Assembly: GCA_927349885.1 (NCBI GenBank)
Contig: OV651818.1
Location: 77,129,347 to 77,193,346 of the forward strand
Length of the DNA stretch: 64,000 nucleotides
Direction: 5' to 3'
Source of the DNA: Psylliodes chrysocephalus
Lineage: Eukaryota > Arthropoda > Insecta > Coleoptera > Chrysomelidae
Both the position numbers and the translations under genes were made by a program. The notes under the pieces were generated by a model that was not told the origin of the DNA, did not search any database, and saw nothing but the letters and a program-made list of their open reading frames with translations. Of this stretch, positions 23,121-33,999 are shown one piece after another; positions within the stretch are counted from its first letter, which is position 1, and every line of letters starts with the position of its first letter.

Positions 23121-23192
23121 TATTCGGTAGCATAGTGGTCAGTATCCCCGCCTGTCACGCGGGAGACCGGGGTTCGATTCCCCGCTGTGGAG
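23121..23192 (+). tRNA. tRNA-Asp(GTC)-like sequence, probable SINE head
   Basis: This 72-nt sequence has a full tRNA layout. The anticodon arm is cccgc-ctgtcac-gcggg with anticodon GTC at 23154-23156, the T-arm is cgggg-ttcgatt-ccccg, and the A box (tagcatagtgg) and B box (ggttcgattcc) are good. The acceptor stem, however, is poor: tattcgg against ctgtgga has two mismatches and two wobbles. A genomic CCA follows directly (23193-23195). Encoded CCA and a decayed acceptor suggest it was copied back from a mature tRNA and now heads a SINE. Confidence 0.75.
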
Positions 23193-23375
23193 CCAAAATG
23201 TAACAACCAACTAGTCTAAAGACCATTTCTAACAACTGATAGGTCTTTAGCTACTCTTGTTAATATACTATTAAGGGATCAAGGCAGCACTGTCGCCAGC
23301 CAAAGAGTCCTGAAATCCAGAAGGAACATCCATTCACCAGTGGCAAATAAAAATAATAAAAAAATTAAATTAAAA
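23121..23375 (+). mobile_element. tRNA-Asp-headed SINE candidate
   Basis: After the tRNA-like head and CCA there is a tRNA-unrelated body of about 145 bp, then a 3' A-rich tail (caaataaaaataataaaaaa, 23345-23370). This is the head-body-tail order of SINEs. No clear target duplication was found. A 12-bp inverted pair (ctattaagggat near 23269, atcccttaatag near 23387) overlaps the body and the sequence past the tail. Confidence 0.55.
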
Positions 23376-23399
23376 GAAGAAAAATTATCCCTTAATAGC

Positions 23400-24740
23400 A
23401 TAGTCAATCGGTTCCTAAGGGAATAGAAATACCGAGGCTTCTCAAATACTTAGAATATCTTACTGGTTTTGGAAAGGGGGGAAGAGAATAATAAGTATTA
23501 AAACATTAAGAAATATTTAAAATAAGTACAAAATTTGACTAACAGTCTCAAGAATAAATGAATCAAATTGTATTTAGGGAATAGAGCACTACTTGATAAT
23601 AGATCCAAACTTTAAATAAAAATTTATGACAACTAGATAAACATTTTATTAAATTATATATTTTGGACTTATTAACAACTAAAAATAGCACTGGAAACTT
23701 TAATTATATAATAATATAAAATATATATAAGATAAATATAATAATGTAAAATTGGTATTTATATGTAAATCAATTAATCTTCTCAAACAAAACACTTTAA
23801 AAATAAGATTTACCCAAAAATCACAAATCGCTACACAAAAACTTTACACATTTCTTTGTTTCGGGATTGATAACTGTGATGTTTGTTTACTTTAAAACAA
23901 CAGTTTATTTATTAATAATTTATTTAAACACCTATTTATTTTATAATACAACTATTTTAATTTATATATACTTCGAATGTCTTTAAACTGGTCACTATTT
24001 ATATTCACCACTGTCTATCTACCGATTACTATTTATCTTCACTGTCAATATAATAACTAACTTTTGTTGGTCCTCCACCAATATTTTTATACAATTTGGT
24101 GGTCTTGAATGCTCCTCCACCAAAATATCCAGAATGTACCAGAAACGTTATCACGTTATATTTGGAATGTTCGCGAAAGTGTTTGGTTTGGTCTTAAGGG
24201 GTTTAATTATGTATAATAATCAGACAAGTTGAGCCTCAAAGGCCAAATAAGACAGAGAGGGACTTGGAAGGTTAGAGCATGACTGAACAATGAAATGGCT
24301 CACATAACGTAACGAAAGTCTCGCCTTCGGCAAGAGTCTTGGACCTCTTTCTGTCTAGTCCCTCTATATAAACCCAAAATTTACATGATAGTTGGAGTTA
24401 AAGTTGTAGTTAGAATGCCGACGTTCTACCTAGTTTAATGTAAGCTGTGATAACCTGATTATTTGTTTTATTTTCATACGTGTGTTTTCTTTTGAATTTT
24501 TTAATTTAAAACATTTTTGGAAAAGTCTTTATATTTTCCAATAATAATGCCAATTATTACACAAAATATGGAGGTTAAAGTTTTGTAACATCTCCAGATA
24601 CACTTTATCGGTGAGGTAAAATTAAAAAAAAAACACCCAACTGTACGGTTTTTTTGTTTTAAATTTAATAGATTACAAACTACAGAAAAAATATACAAGG
24701 TGTGCTATTTAAAAAAAATCCTTCCGTTATTTTGGAATAA
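23400..24740. other. AT-rich stretch, nothing firmly recognised
   Basis: No domain is visible. A TATA-like ctatataaac at about 24361, after a less AT-rich stretch (24230-24350), might be an old LTR promoter, but I cannot find a partner LTR. Confidence 0.3.
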
Positions 24741-24744
24741 TGGA

Positions 24745-24835
24745 TTTGGTAGTTTAGGTTAGGTTGAAAATGAGTGGGATGATCTCATGGCCTTCCACTG
24801 CGACCCAGATGGGTCTATTGTTCTAATGGTAGATC
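24745..24835 (-). repeat. LINE 3'-end fragment (same family as 8765-9215)
   Basis: The + strand block gttaggttgaaaatgag...cactgcgacccagatgg...tctattg matches the terminal block of the minus-strand LINE at 8885-8960. About 80 bp remain. Confidence 0.5.
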
Positions 24836-24867
24836 CGTTATATTTTAAATCGATTTATACTGATAAT

Positions 24868-25095
24868 GGGGTCTATTCTGTAAAAATTCCTTTATATTTA
24901 ACGGCCTTTAAAAATATTGGCGGCCTTTAAAAGTATATTTGTATTCGTTAATTTACTTCTGTCATTATTTAAACAGATTTCTTTAAGATAGTACTCTAAT
25001 GTATTTTAAAGATCCGTTTAAATAATGACAGAAGTAAAGAAGAAAATGTTTTTAAAGGCCGTTAAATATAAAGGAATTGTTACAGAATAGACCCC
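24868..25095. mobile_element. 228-bp MITE, PIF/Harbinger-like
   Basis: The two halves are inverted copies: ggggtctattctgtaaaaat at the left and the near complement ending agaatagacccc at the right, pairing for about 47 bp (through aacggcctttaaaaa). There is a second paired block, acttctgtcattatttaaac. The flanks are aat on both sides (24865-24867, 25096-25098), a possible 3-bp duplication. No coding capacity. Confidence 0.65.
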
Positions 25096-25099
25096 AATC

Positions 25100-26090
25100 T
25101 GATTTATTAGCTTAAACTTTAGTAAACAAACATCGAAATATTAGAACTTGAAGGTGCCAAATTCAAAGAGCTCTAGCTCCCTGGTAAAGCAATTTCGAAT
25201 TAAGGTAATTTAGGTTAAATCGACATTAAATCAAGTCTAATATCTGTGTTTTGGCAGAAGAGTTCTGAGACATTTCTGAATTACCTAAGTGCAAATCCCA
25301 AAAAATTGTTTTCGTATCATTTTAGGATAAAATCGTAATAAATTCAATTTCAAGTTCTTTAACGTGTTCCTTTTATTGGAAAAATAAAATGCGAGGTGTT
25401 TAAACGATTTCGCCTTTTAATAAAATTGAACCAATTTAATTTAATGCCCCGAGGAGCAACTTTATTTTATCAAAAGCCGTTAAAAACATTAAATCTTTAT
25501 CAGTCACAAAAAAAAAGGAAAACGTGGACCTTATTGATTAGAGTTGAAAAAAGACCAAACCTTGTTAAGCTTCAAAATCCCTTCTGTAATTCAATCAGTG
25601 CTCTCGTTGAAAATAAAATTCTCGATTCAATGGCTTTTTAGAATTCTGGTACTGAAACAATTATTGCAAGCATTTTCTTTCTTCTTCGGTGTTTATAATT
25701 CTCGAACAGTATAACCTAATCGTGAAGGCGGAAATGAGGGAAGGAATTATGCTCATTTTAATTTTTATGATTGTATTCGGATTTGTATGGAAAATTGTAT
25801 TCAATTTAGTGGATTAATTGGAGAAGTAATTTCCGGGAAATTTTAAAAGAAAGTTTCTTTCCTTCCTGCCTTTAACTAATTAAATTTTTAATACACGTAA
25901 TACTTTATTAATTACTTATGTTCTTTTTAACGTGATGTAAATTGATTTTTTTACATAGTTGCAGGTACAGTTCTTCCAAGAATTACACTTTTAAATTAAA
26001 CGTTTAAGAACGTAATTTCAGTGTATTTTACATGGTCAAAACAGGTTTAAAATTTAACATCTAACTTATCTTTTACTGAATAGATTATAG
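25100..26090. other. AT-rich stretch before the first visible exon
   Basis: No domain or RNA gene was recognised. An 81-codon + frame at 25396-25641 has no recognisable content. Confidence 0.35.
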
Positions 26091-26095
26091 TCAAA

Positions 26096-26305
26096 AAAGG
26101 GACTTTACACACGCGTTGCATACAATATTTTTTCTGCTACCGTACACATTATCCACTAATATTAGTAATATAAAAGTTACTTTTTTCACTAGTGCGTAAA
26201 GTACTTTTGTTGCTATGTACATTTTTTGTCAAATTTTACTTTTTTCACTAGTGAAAAAAGTTCAACTTTACGCACGGTAGTGGAAAAACAATATAATGAC
26301 CAATT
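26096..26305. mobile_element. Small palindromic MITE
   Basis: The outer blocks acaatattttttctgctaccg (left) and the complement of cggtagtggaaaaacaatat (right) form an inverted repeat. A 24-bp perfect palindrome centred on actagt lies at about 26244-26267. Several tttacgcac/gtgcgtaaag words occur. It ends about 230 bp upstream of the exon at 26533. Confidence 0.5.
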
Positions 26306-26532
26306 TTTAAATTTTAGAATTAAGTACTAAATTTAGTGCTGTTCTTGTTACTATTAATATGTACATATATTTCCACAAAACCCTGTATACAGCTTTTAAT
26401 TATAATTATCCTTTTGTCTCATGAGATGTTTACAATTTTGTTGCATAATTAAAAACAAGAGTGTTTGCTAATAATATTAATGACATTTTAAAATGAGCCT
26501 CGTTATTAAATGCAGTTTCTTTTTTGTTACAG

Positions 26533-26676
26533 CAAGACTGTCCAAATGGCCGACTCACACCCGCAAAATTCGTAGACATGTATAAGATGTTCTTCCCATC
26601 TGGTAACGCAGAAGAATTCTGCGATCACGTATTTAGGACATTTGACATGGATAAAAATGGATATATAGATTTTAAG
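26533..26676 (+). CDS. Neuronal calcium sensor protein, internal exon (EF1-EF2)
   Basis: This 144-bp exon encodes 48 residues in phase 0, after a pyrimidine-rich tract and AG acceptor (26531-26532) and before a GTAAGA donor. Proteins of this family are small Ca2+ switches, usually N-myristoylated, that act at neuronal and sensory membranes. Residues 2-13 (DCPNGRLTPAKF) match the family's first EF-hand, where the Cys-Pro pair disables Ca2+ binding. Residues 38-48 start a canonical EF2 loop (DMDKNGYIDFK), whose twelfth residue, Glu, is the first codon of the next exon at 49815. About 40 N-terminal residues, including the Met-Gly myristoylation site, are missing; I found no exon for them upstream in the window. 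The exon is clearly richer in GC than its surroundings. Neurocalcin, frequenin/NCS-1 and visinin-like relatives are all close; I cannot fix the orthologue, so no symbol is given. Confidence 0.95.
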
Positions 26677-26989
26677 GTAAGAGGTCTTTATTAAACTATT
26701 TTTATTAGATTAATAAATTGTCTCTATAGTCGATATACGAAGAGGTAATAATGATAGATCGGGTTAGTTTAAAGGAGCGACAAGTAGAGATGAAGTGTCA
26801 GCAGAGGTCGTTTTTTTCGTACGAGAAAACGAAGGTCTTATTTCTCTCATAAAAAATATTCCGGCAATCTATAAAAAAAAAATTATGGAACAAGATTGGA
26901 AAGGAATTAGAACAAAATAATTTCAAACTCTTCCAATGTCATTTGATACTATCATTGAGATAGAATAAAGAGGAGATTCTATGACGATA

Positions 26990-27225
26990 CTAAAAGGGTC
27001 CGCACCTTTGCATTACACTCTTACGTCATATGTCATATATATGGTGATAATGAACGCCATTTTTTTTAATAGCTTCATTTAAATGATATAATTACATTTT
27101 CATTCCTTCAGTCTTCAAAATATAAAATTATAGACTTCATATAAATAAAAGTACGACACTAGTCGTCATTTTGATTACTTACTTACTTTTCCATCACTCG
27201 AAGTGCGTTCATCTGTCAAATCGCT
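26990..27225 (+). repeat. ~230-bp MITE-like repeat, copy 1
   Basis: Contains gcattacactcttacgtcat, atgtcata, cgccatttttttt, cttcaaaatataaaattat, gtcattttgattac and acttttccatcactcgaagt. The same words in the same order occur on the minus strand at 55565-55757. Confidence 0.65.
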
Positions 27226-27244
27226 AAATATTGTTTATAATCCA

Positions 27245-27560
27245 AATTATTGGACTACCAACAGTCCCTCCACGCTCTGGCAGAACATAAGAAGGTTCCT
27301 CAACTCATCAGACCTCTAAGATATTTAGATGTCTTCTAAGACCGCAAAAAGTTAGTAGGTTAAGATTTAGCAGTTGATTTTGTCTGCTCTTGGATGGACC
27401 CTCTATGAATATTCTAGACTGCCTGAGTCCAACAAGATCTTGTGATGTTCTCTATTATCTGTTTCACATGTGGGTACTGAACAAATTAGAGTTTTCTCAG
27501 CTCCTTTCCTAACGAAAAGGTCTACTTTCTTGTTTCTGAACACTCTCTCATTAGTCTATA
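27245..27560 (-). pseudogene. LINE RNase H / C-terminal fragment
   Basis: The minus strand shows NERVFRNKKVDLFVRKGAEK followed by TLICSVPTCE, the end of an RNase H domain of the type NEKADELARKGAE. Then come PSKSRQNQLLNLNLL and GLRRHLNILEV, the segment that leads to the C-terminal zinc knuckle in R1-like LINEs. Frame changes and stops are present. Confidence 0.5.
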
Positions 27561-27564
27561 CTCA

Positions 27565-28360
27565 ACTCAAAAACGAGGAAAGGTGGGCATTAAGCCGGCT
27601 AATTCACTGTGAATTATATCAGAAAACCTTACCATTTACGAGCTTGTTTTTTGAACGTATAACGAGAAACAGTCTTAATCCTTGTATTACAAATGGCAGT
27701 AATAAAAAAATGCGGATAAAATATTATATGAGTTACGCACCGACGAAGAAAATTTCGCAGTATGCTGATGGAACTCAGCGGTAGTAGCAATTTACTAACA
27801 ATTCAGAACCATTTTTCTGCGGAAATAGAATACGTTTGACATTTAGCATTTCTTTGTTCCCCCTTTTGTGTTATTAGGCCAAGTAATTTCCGGGGCCTCG
27901 GCCTCCGAAAAGACGAAGGGTTTAATATAATCCGTCTTTTCTCTTTCTGTTGTCCATTTGACGTAATCCAGACAAATTGTAAAATAAAAAGAGAAAAGCC
28001 GCAGGCTTTTAAAGTTACTTTTCTAAAGGTTTCGAGATTAACCGCATTGCTACGTCGTTCTTTTGGACGAATCATTGGAAATCTAAGAAAGACACATTTT
28101 AAGTCAAAAGAAAGACATTAACGTTGAGTAACATTATTATAGTCTAAAGAAGAAAGGAGTACAGTAATTTAATTTGCAGAACGTAGTTCAAGAGGTAGAC
28201 ATTTTATTTATACTTCATCTTTCAATGCTTATTTGTAGTTAAAATTATCGGCCTAATAAAAATGTTCGTTTAGATTTAATCATGTTTCCATGATTTGTAC
28301 TGTAAATAAACATTTTCTTTTGGATGATAAGTCAGACTTTATTTATTCATCGCTGTATCG
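27565..28360. other. Stretch with no recognised gene
   Basis: Overlapping short frames on both strands (27470-27784 +, 27803-28075 -) have no recognisable domain. Confidence 0.35.
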
Positions 28361-28364
28361 TATG

Positions 28365-28576
<212 letters not shown>

Positions 28577-28678
28577 GGAAACAAATAGGCATTGTTCAAT
28601 TTAAAATACCGATTAGCTTTCTTTTATTTAATTCAAATGAAAAGAGACAAGCGGGTGCCAAAGTTACTTTGTTAAATT

Positions 28679-29008
28679 ATGACAATTCCCGGAAAATGTC
28701 AACTTTCTAGTTAGATTTGAATATGCAAAAGTCTACTTTGGATAGTGATCGTGGAGTCAGAGATGGAATTTTCGGGAGCGTCTAGAGACTTCTCGTAGCA
28801 GAGTTGGACTTGGTATAAATAGCCCTATTCATCGGTTGACAGTTTAGTTTAGTATAGAGTATTGGAATGAAAAGTTAAATTGTAATAAATAAATTAGAAT
28901 TGTTAGTTAGTGTCTAAGTATTATATAAATTAATTAGTACGTCCTAAATAAATTGTAAATAGTGTGTTTTAAATAAATAAACTATAAATAAATTAGACTA
29001 GAGTTACA
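28679..29008 (+). mobile_element. Probable LTR of a retrotransposon
   Basis: Starts tgacaattcccgg and ends gagttaca (TG...CA). It contains a TATA box (tataaata, 28814-28821). Right after the end comes ttggtgttagaagtgg, which looks like a primer binding site, followed by a gag-like frame at 29046. No second LTR was found. The left boundary is uncertain. Confidence 0.5.
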
Positions 29009-29045
29009 TTGGTGTTAGAAGTGGAACTATAAATAGTGTACAATA

Positions 29046-29298
29046 ATGGCTAAAAAAACTGTGTGATTTAAAAGTGCCTGAGCTACGTCGAGAATTAGAA
29101 GAACGTAAAATGGAGACGACAGGGAAGAAATCAGAGCTGGCAGAACGACTTAAAAAATCACTAGAAAATGAAGGTTTGGATCCGGAAACGTTTCTCTTTT
29201 CGGATGATTCGTCTGCTATAGTTTCTTCAATTTCTTTTAAAAGAGATGGAGAAGAAGATGGAAGAACTGGGACATTCAGAACAGGCCAAGAACGGTAA
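29046..29298 (+). pseudogene. Retrotransposon Gag N terminus with SAP domain
   Basis: After ATG 29046 (MAKK) a one-base shift leads into LCDLKVPELRRELEERKMET, then TGKKSELAERLKKSLENEG and LDPETFLFSDD. This is a SAP motif (helix-turn-helix of about 35 residues with the conserved L-x-x-L-x-x-x-G-K-x-x-x-L-x-x-R-L). SAP domains bind DNA or chromatin and occur at the N terminus of Gag in some insect LTR retrotransposons. The frame ends at 29298 and no pol follows. Position right behind an LTR-like sequence supports the Gag reading; a host SAP protein is less likely because of the frameshift and truncation. Confidence 0.6.
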
Positions 29299-29299
29299 A

Positions 29300-30850
29300 A
29301 TAAAGTGCCATGAGGTGTCCAACTTAGAGCTTTTACCCTTCTATCCTTCTGAATTCCTTAAATTTACCATTATAATAAATCGAATATTATCCTTAACCTC
29401 CTAAATCTTTCTTTTTCGTCTTAACAAAAAAACCTTAATTTCTTCTCCGTTAGGTCCCTTGTAGGCGACAACGCATTAATAAAATTATCTCCCTCTATGT
29501 TCATTAAACATGCCTCCAAAGTCTTCAATTAATCGTCGCTTTTTATCCAACCCCGAACAATCATTTCGGGATAACTTCAAATACATCTTGCTTTATTTTA
29601 ATCCCAAAATATACTGCGACTGCGGCATTCTCCAGGTACTAAAACGCACGCAAAACGCGACATACAATTTTAATTCTACGGTTCGTTACATTGTACAACA
29701 GGCGAATTAGGAATTAGGAACAAATTAAAGCGACTAACGGCGCTAACAGTGATGCTAACGGATATCATGCCGTTCGGTGCGGATCAGCAATAAATTAAAA
29801 CGGATGATACGGGACAGATTTGTGCGAAGAGGATAGAGATTGGGATCTGGGAGTTAGAGAAAGGAGACCGCAATTGATTCGAAACATCGGCTCCGTCAGC
29901 GTAAAAGGTTCGGTTGTATAAAACCTTGGAATATATTTACGTATTTATTAAGGAGGGTGAAAAGGATTTCGGACCAAAGGAGTTACGCACAGCAGCGTTC
30001 CCAGAGCCTCCTAGAATTCAGTGAACTCTTAATCATTAGTAGGTGATTTTTTAGATGAGATTGAAGCTAGCAGACAAACTACAATACAAACTGCGCTGCA
30101 GTCCCTTAACGTTTCGAGATTGTTATTCAGCTAAATCTTTGGTTTGGATGGACTTTACAAATAAATAAAAATTAGTGTAATAATTGAAAAAAGGGATTAA
30201 TTAAATTTGAATTAAACAAGATAATCTTGCAGAAAGACGGGGATAAACACATTTACAATGCCATTCTAATTATACCAAATATTCATTAGGTTTTTGTTAG
30301 TTGATTAAACGAAAAATTATGGCTGAGCAATGATCAAAATTTTTTTATGTCTGGCTATTTTGACGTCAAAAGACTATGAGAACAAAGATACCAAAAAACA
30401 ACAATTCAGTACACTACGGTAGATTAAATGAATAAAAAATTATTAAATAGTAAGACTTCTAAATATGGTTTTTAGATCTTTAAAGTCAAGCGTTTCGCGG
30501 ATAAATATTACCAAACCAACAAAAACCAACATTTGGTGCCTCTTGATTTCCGTTATCATTTAGCTTTGGAAATATTTCTTGGATTAATCCAAACAAGTCC
30601 TCTAAAAAGTGGAACTGACGTGAAAGTTTATCAATTTTAATAAATTAAAACATTCTATGAGCAAATTGACTGATCATTTTTAATTGATTCTATTGAATTA
30701 AACGAAATTTTGGAACTTTTTTATACTTGCCTTTTTAGAGGGATAGATTTATACGTTCCTAGAAAAACATTACAAATAAAACATTCCCTAAACGGTATGA
30801 TGAGACTCTTCGTAAATTAATAGCTAAAAAAATCAAACTTATATAAAAGT
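29300..30850. other. Stretch with no recognised gene
   Basis: I see no domain, RNA or repeat boundary. It may include more of the LTR element whose gag starts at 29046, but nothing identifies it. Confidence 0.3.
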
Positions 30851-30852
30851 TT

Positions 30853-31319
30853 TTGATTCTATACAGCCAGATGACATCTTTAACTGTGATAAACACTACA
30901 TTATTCCCAATTAACATGGACTCTATAGAGGCAGATCTACAGCTAGATGTTAATTATGTAGATATATCTAAAACTTTCGTCAGAGTTTGTCATTCTCTCT
31001 TTATGATTAGGATATCAGGAAGTTATCTCAGTTGGATCAAGTCCTAGCTTACGAATCGATGACGTGTTCTAATTTGCGAGTCAGTATCATGCGAAGTGTT
31101 CGTTACCTCGGGTGTTCCCATCTTGGTCCTGTGTTATTTATATTATTTATTAACATTTCTTCGTGTTTTAAGTATTCACAGTTTCTCGTGTATGCCGATG
31201 ATAGAAAAATATTCATGTCAGACATTAATTATCTACAGTTAGATCTAAATAGTTTTGTATCCTGGCGGGAATCAAACCTTCTGCAACTAAACGATGCAAA
31301 CCACTTCTTCCTAGTTTAA
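30853..31319 (+). pseudogene. LINE reverse transcriptase fragment
   Basis: The first frame (to 31047) has NYVDISKTFVRVCHSLFMI (motif A, where D-x-S-K-x-F normally reads D-F-S-K-A-F-D) and SYLSWIKS. A frame change leads to SHLGPVLFILFINISSCFKY (motif B to C) and FLVYADDRKIFMSD (motif C, YADD intact), then LDLNSFVSWRESNLLQLN. This is a non-LTR palm domain, inactive through a frameshift. It is related to the minus-strand fragment at 7435-7725. Confidence 0.8.
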
Positions 31320-31701
31320 ACGATAGTGAAGTTATTTAACAAAAACACTTGTTTCTGTTAAAATTCCCCCAAAGAATAATAATAATAATAATAATAAATA
31401 ATAATAGACACTGTTCAGATAATTGAAGGATGATGAAATATGTTTTTATAAATATCTTAAGACTGTTTCAAAATTATTTTTTTACTTTTTAGAAGAATTG
31501 AAGCTAAAATTCAAAAGAATAATAGGTATAACTTTTTGTGAAGCAATTAGTGCGAAAGATAAACTTGGTTTGTTTGATGTAAGATATGTAGAGCTCCGCA
31601 GAGTACTGCGTTAAAGTACTTATGAGTACTTCACAAAGAGTAGCTTTACAAAGTACTCATAAGAATCTGATATCTTGGGACAGATATCAGATACTGGAGT
31701 C

Positions 31702-32205
31702 TCACTCGTTTTCCTGGAGCCCTGAGAATCCGAATTCGATGTCAATTTCGGTCTCATCCGAAAAAAGAATATTTTGCCAATTCTCAATTGTCCAGTTTTG
31801 GTGTTGAAGGCACCAATTTAGCCGATCAATTTTATTTTGCCTAAATGACTGTGGGTGACTCTCTCCTACTTGAGTGTAAAGCCTTTTTCTTATGAGTTTA
31901 ACTGAAACGTTCACACCTGCATCTTCCAGAATTTGTCTTTGTAACTCTGGATGAGAAACACTGGGATTTCTTCTAGCAATTTGGCACACAAAGCGATCCT
32001 GTTGTTCAGTTGTGACTCTTTGAAGACTTTGTCTGGGCCTGTTCCTAAGAGTTCCTAGTTCCAAGTACCTTACATATATTTTCGATAAAACACCATGTGT
32101 AACGCCTACTACCTCTCTATATCTTTGGGGAATTCATTGTACATTGAGAGCAATAATTCTTCCCTTTTGCACATCTGTTAGTCCAACATAAGGCCTTTTT
32201 TTGGA
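31702..32205 (-). pseudogene. Tc1-like transposase N-terminal fragment
   Basis: From about 32205 the minus strand reads GLTDVQKGRIIALNVQ, a stop, REVVGVTHGVLSKIYVRYLE, then (ORF from 32064) LGTLRNRPRQSLQRVTTEQQ and DRFVCQIARRNPSVSHPELQ. These are the two paired helix-turn-helix modules with a GRPR-like AT-hook in between. NWTIENWQNILFSDETE follows with the first catalytic Asp, then the similarity stops. The Asp and Glu/Asp of the second half are missing. Enzymes of this family cut and paste at TA sites; this copy is a fragment of about one third. Confidence 0.8.
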
Positions 32206-32239
32206 CCGAAATAAAAATACCAGAGAATTGTGATTTTAT

Positions 32240-33750
32240 TACTGAACACAAAATTCACAAGATAATAAATCGCAACTGTCGTTTCTTCTTTATTATCATG
32301 TTTGTTTAGAACAGAAAACCTTATCTTAAAGTTAGAATTGTAAGTTGGGAAATTAAGAGGGAAAATTGAAGTTTAGATAGATATTAAAGTTGAAGATTTT
32401 ATATCATAGAGATGGAATAAAAAAAAGAATAGAAAAGAATGAAAAAGAAAGATGAAAAAAGTTTTATTTTAATTAAAGGTAAAAGTGAATGAAATAGGAA
32501 GGAGAACTTAGCAGGAAGAATTTTCAGAAGGAGGAGTTAGAGGAGAAAGTTTAGGAAAACAGCAAGAGAAGACCAGGCAGGAAAACAGGAGTTACAGAAA
32601 GTCAGGAGTTAAAGCATAAAGTAGGAGAACAGGAAGCAAGAATAAAGGAACGAAGTGGAAGATTTAGATTTTTTTTTAAATTCAACATTTATCGATTAGA
32701 ATTATTTTTTTTTAAATTCAATATTTATCGATTAGAATATTTTTTTTTATTTTTATCGGAAGCCAAAGGGGTCAATACCCTAAACGCTCTAGGGTATTGG
32801 AATGGTTTAACCTTTTCAAGGTGAAATCATTTTAATATATACATACGTGTCAGTACTCGTACTGGTTACACGCCAGCTGTAAGAATAAAAAGATCTGAGT
32901 ACTCTAAAATATAAAGTACTCGAAATGTTTTGAATATTAGTCCCATTAGGATGAAAGTATTTACGAGTACCAATTACTGCGTACATTGATTACTCGAGTA
33001 TAATTTTAAGCACAATTTACCGTCTAGCTCTGTTGATGCACTTGTTTTATCAGTTTTTCGTCATGCATAATAAAATCAATTCAAAATTAATTTTTTTTTA
33101 TCAATAATAACTAAAATGAATACTTTTTTACTTTGCCTTTCTGTTTGACACGTTCACATTGACCGTTTTTGATAAATATTGACGATCTATAACCGTAACG
33201 ATATGTGACGTTACTTATATATGTAAATGTTACCATCAAAAACCTATTTAGTAATATTTTGAAGTGACATTACCGTTCCGTTACGTGACGCAGATGTTTC
33301 GCATAGTATGAATTGGCCTTAATGAAGCTACGCAATGCCGGCGCTAAGGAGGGCCAGTGGGGGTAGCAGTCCCCCTTGAGACAAAAACGAATATAAAAGA
33401 AACTAAAAAAAAAAGATACTTTTTAACAATATTTATACACAATATGTACCAAAAATTTATTCTTGGGTATCCCAAAAATTTTTAAACAAAAAAGTTTACC
33501 TTACATTTGACAGAAATTATTGATAAAAATTGTATTTATTTTACCTACAATTAATTTCCCTAATCTATCCTCATAAGGCCTGACTAGAGAGTTTTCTAAG
33601 TCTAGGTAAAGTAAAGGCCAAAAGTAACTATGTTCATGGGTCATTATTAAGGACTAAATCTAGTGAAAGATACAAAATACGGTCTAAATAGAGTTGATCT
33701 TCATGCCTGTGCCTACCAAAGTATGTATCCCTATTTCAGCATTTATGATT
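32240..33750. other. Non-coding stretch with a purine-rich segment
   Basis: About 32395-32665 is strongly purine-rich on the + strand (ggaggagttagaggagaaag-type). At 32667-32745 a 38-bp unit with aaattcaayatttatcgatt is repeated twice. No gene was recognised. Confidence 0.5.
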
Positions 33751-33761
33751 AGTTTCTAGAG

Positions 33762-33990
33762 CAGGCCTGCATAACATACGGCCCGCCATTGTGGTTTTGG
33801 CGGCCCGTCGGCCGTTGACCAGTTTGGCCCACTTACGTCAAACTATACATTTTTCAGTAACAAATTTGTATTTAGGCTTTGTTTAGAAGAGCTCGTTAGT
33901 TAGAATCACTAGGCTGAGATCACTCTTGACCCTCCTGCATTTACGGTTTCTCAACACTGGCCCTTTGAAAATCTGAGTTGTGCAGGCCTG
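33762..33990. mobile_element. 229-bp hAT MITE with 8-bp duplications
   Basis: The left end caggcctgcataacat and the right end read on the other strand caggcctgcacaactc are inverted repeats. The flanks ttctagag at 33754-33761 and 33991-33998 are a perfect 8-bp target duplication, the hAT signature. Inside are GC-rich words (acggcccgcc, ggcggcccgtcggcc). No ORF. Confidence 0.88.
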
Positions 33991-33999
33991 TTCTAGAGT

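Noticed and set aside
23121..23192. Functional tRNA-Asp gene
   Set aside because: Acceptor stem has two mismatches and two wobbles, and CCA is encoded in the genome; better explained as a SINE head or pseudogene.
24230..24480. Solo LTR or host promoter (TATA near 24361)
   Set aside because: No LTR partner, TG...CA boundaries or downstream gene could be identified.
1..26532. N-terminal exon of the calcium sensor
   Set aside because: I looked for a Met-Gly start with a suitable donor and GC-rich coding context and found none; the exon is most likely upstream of the window.
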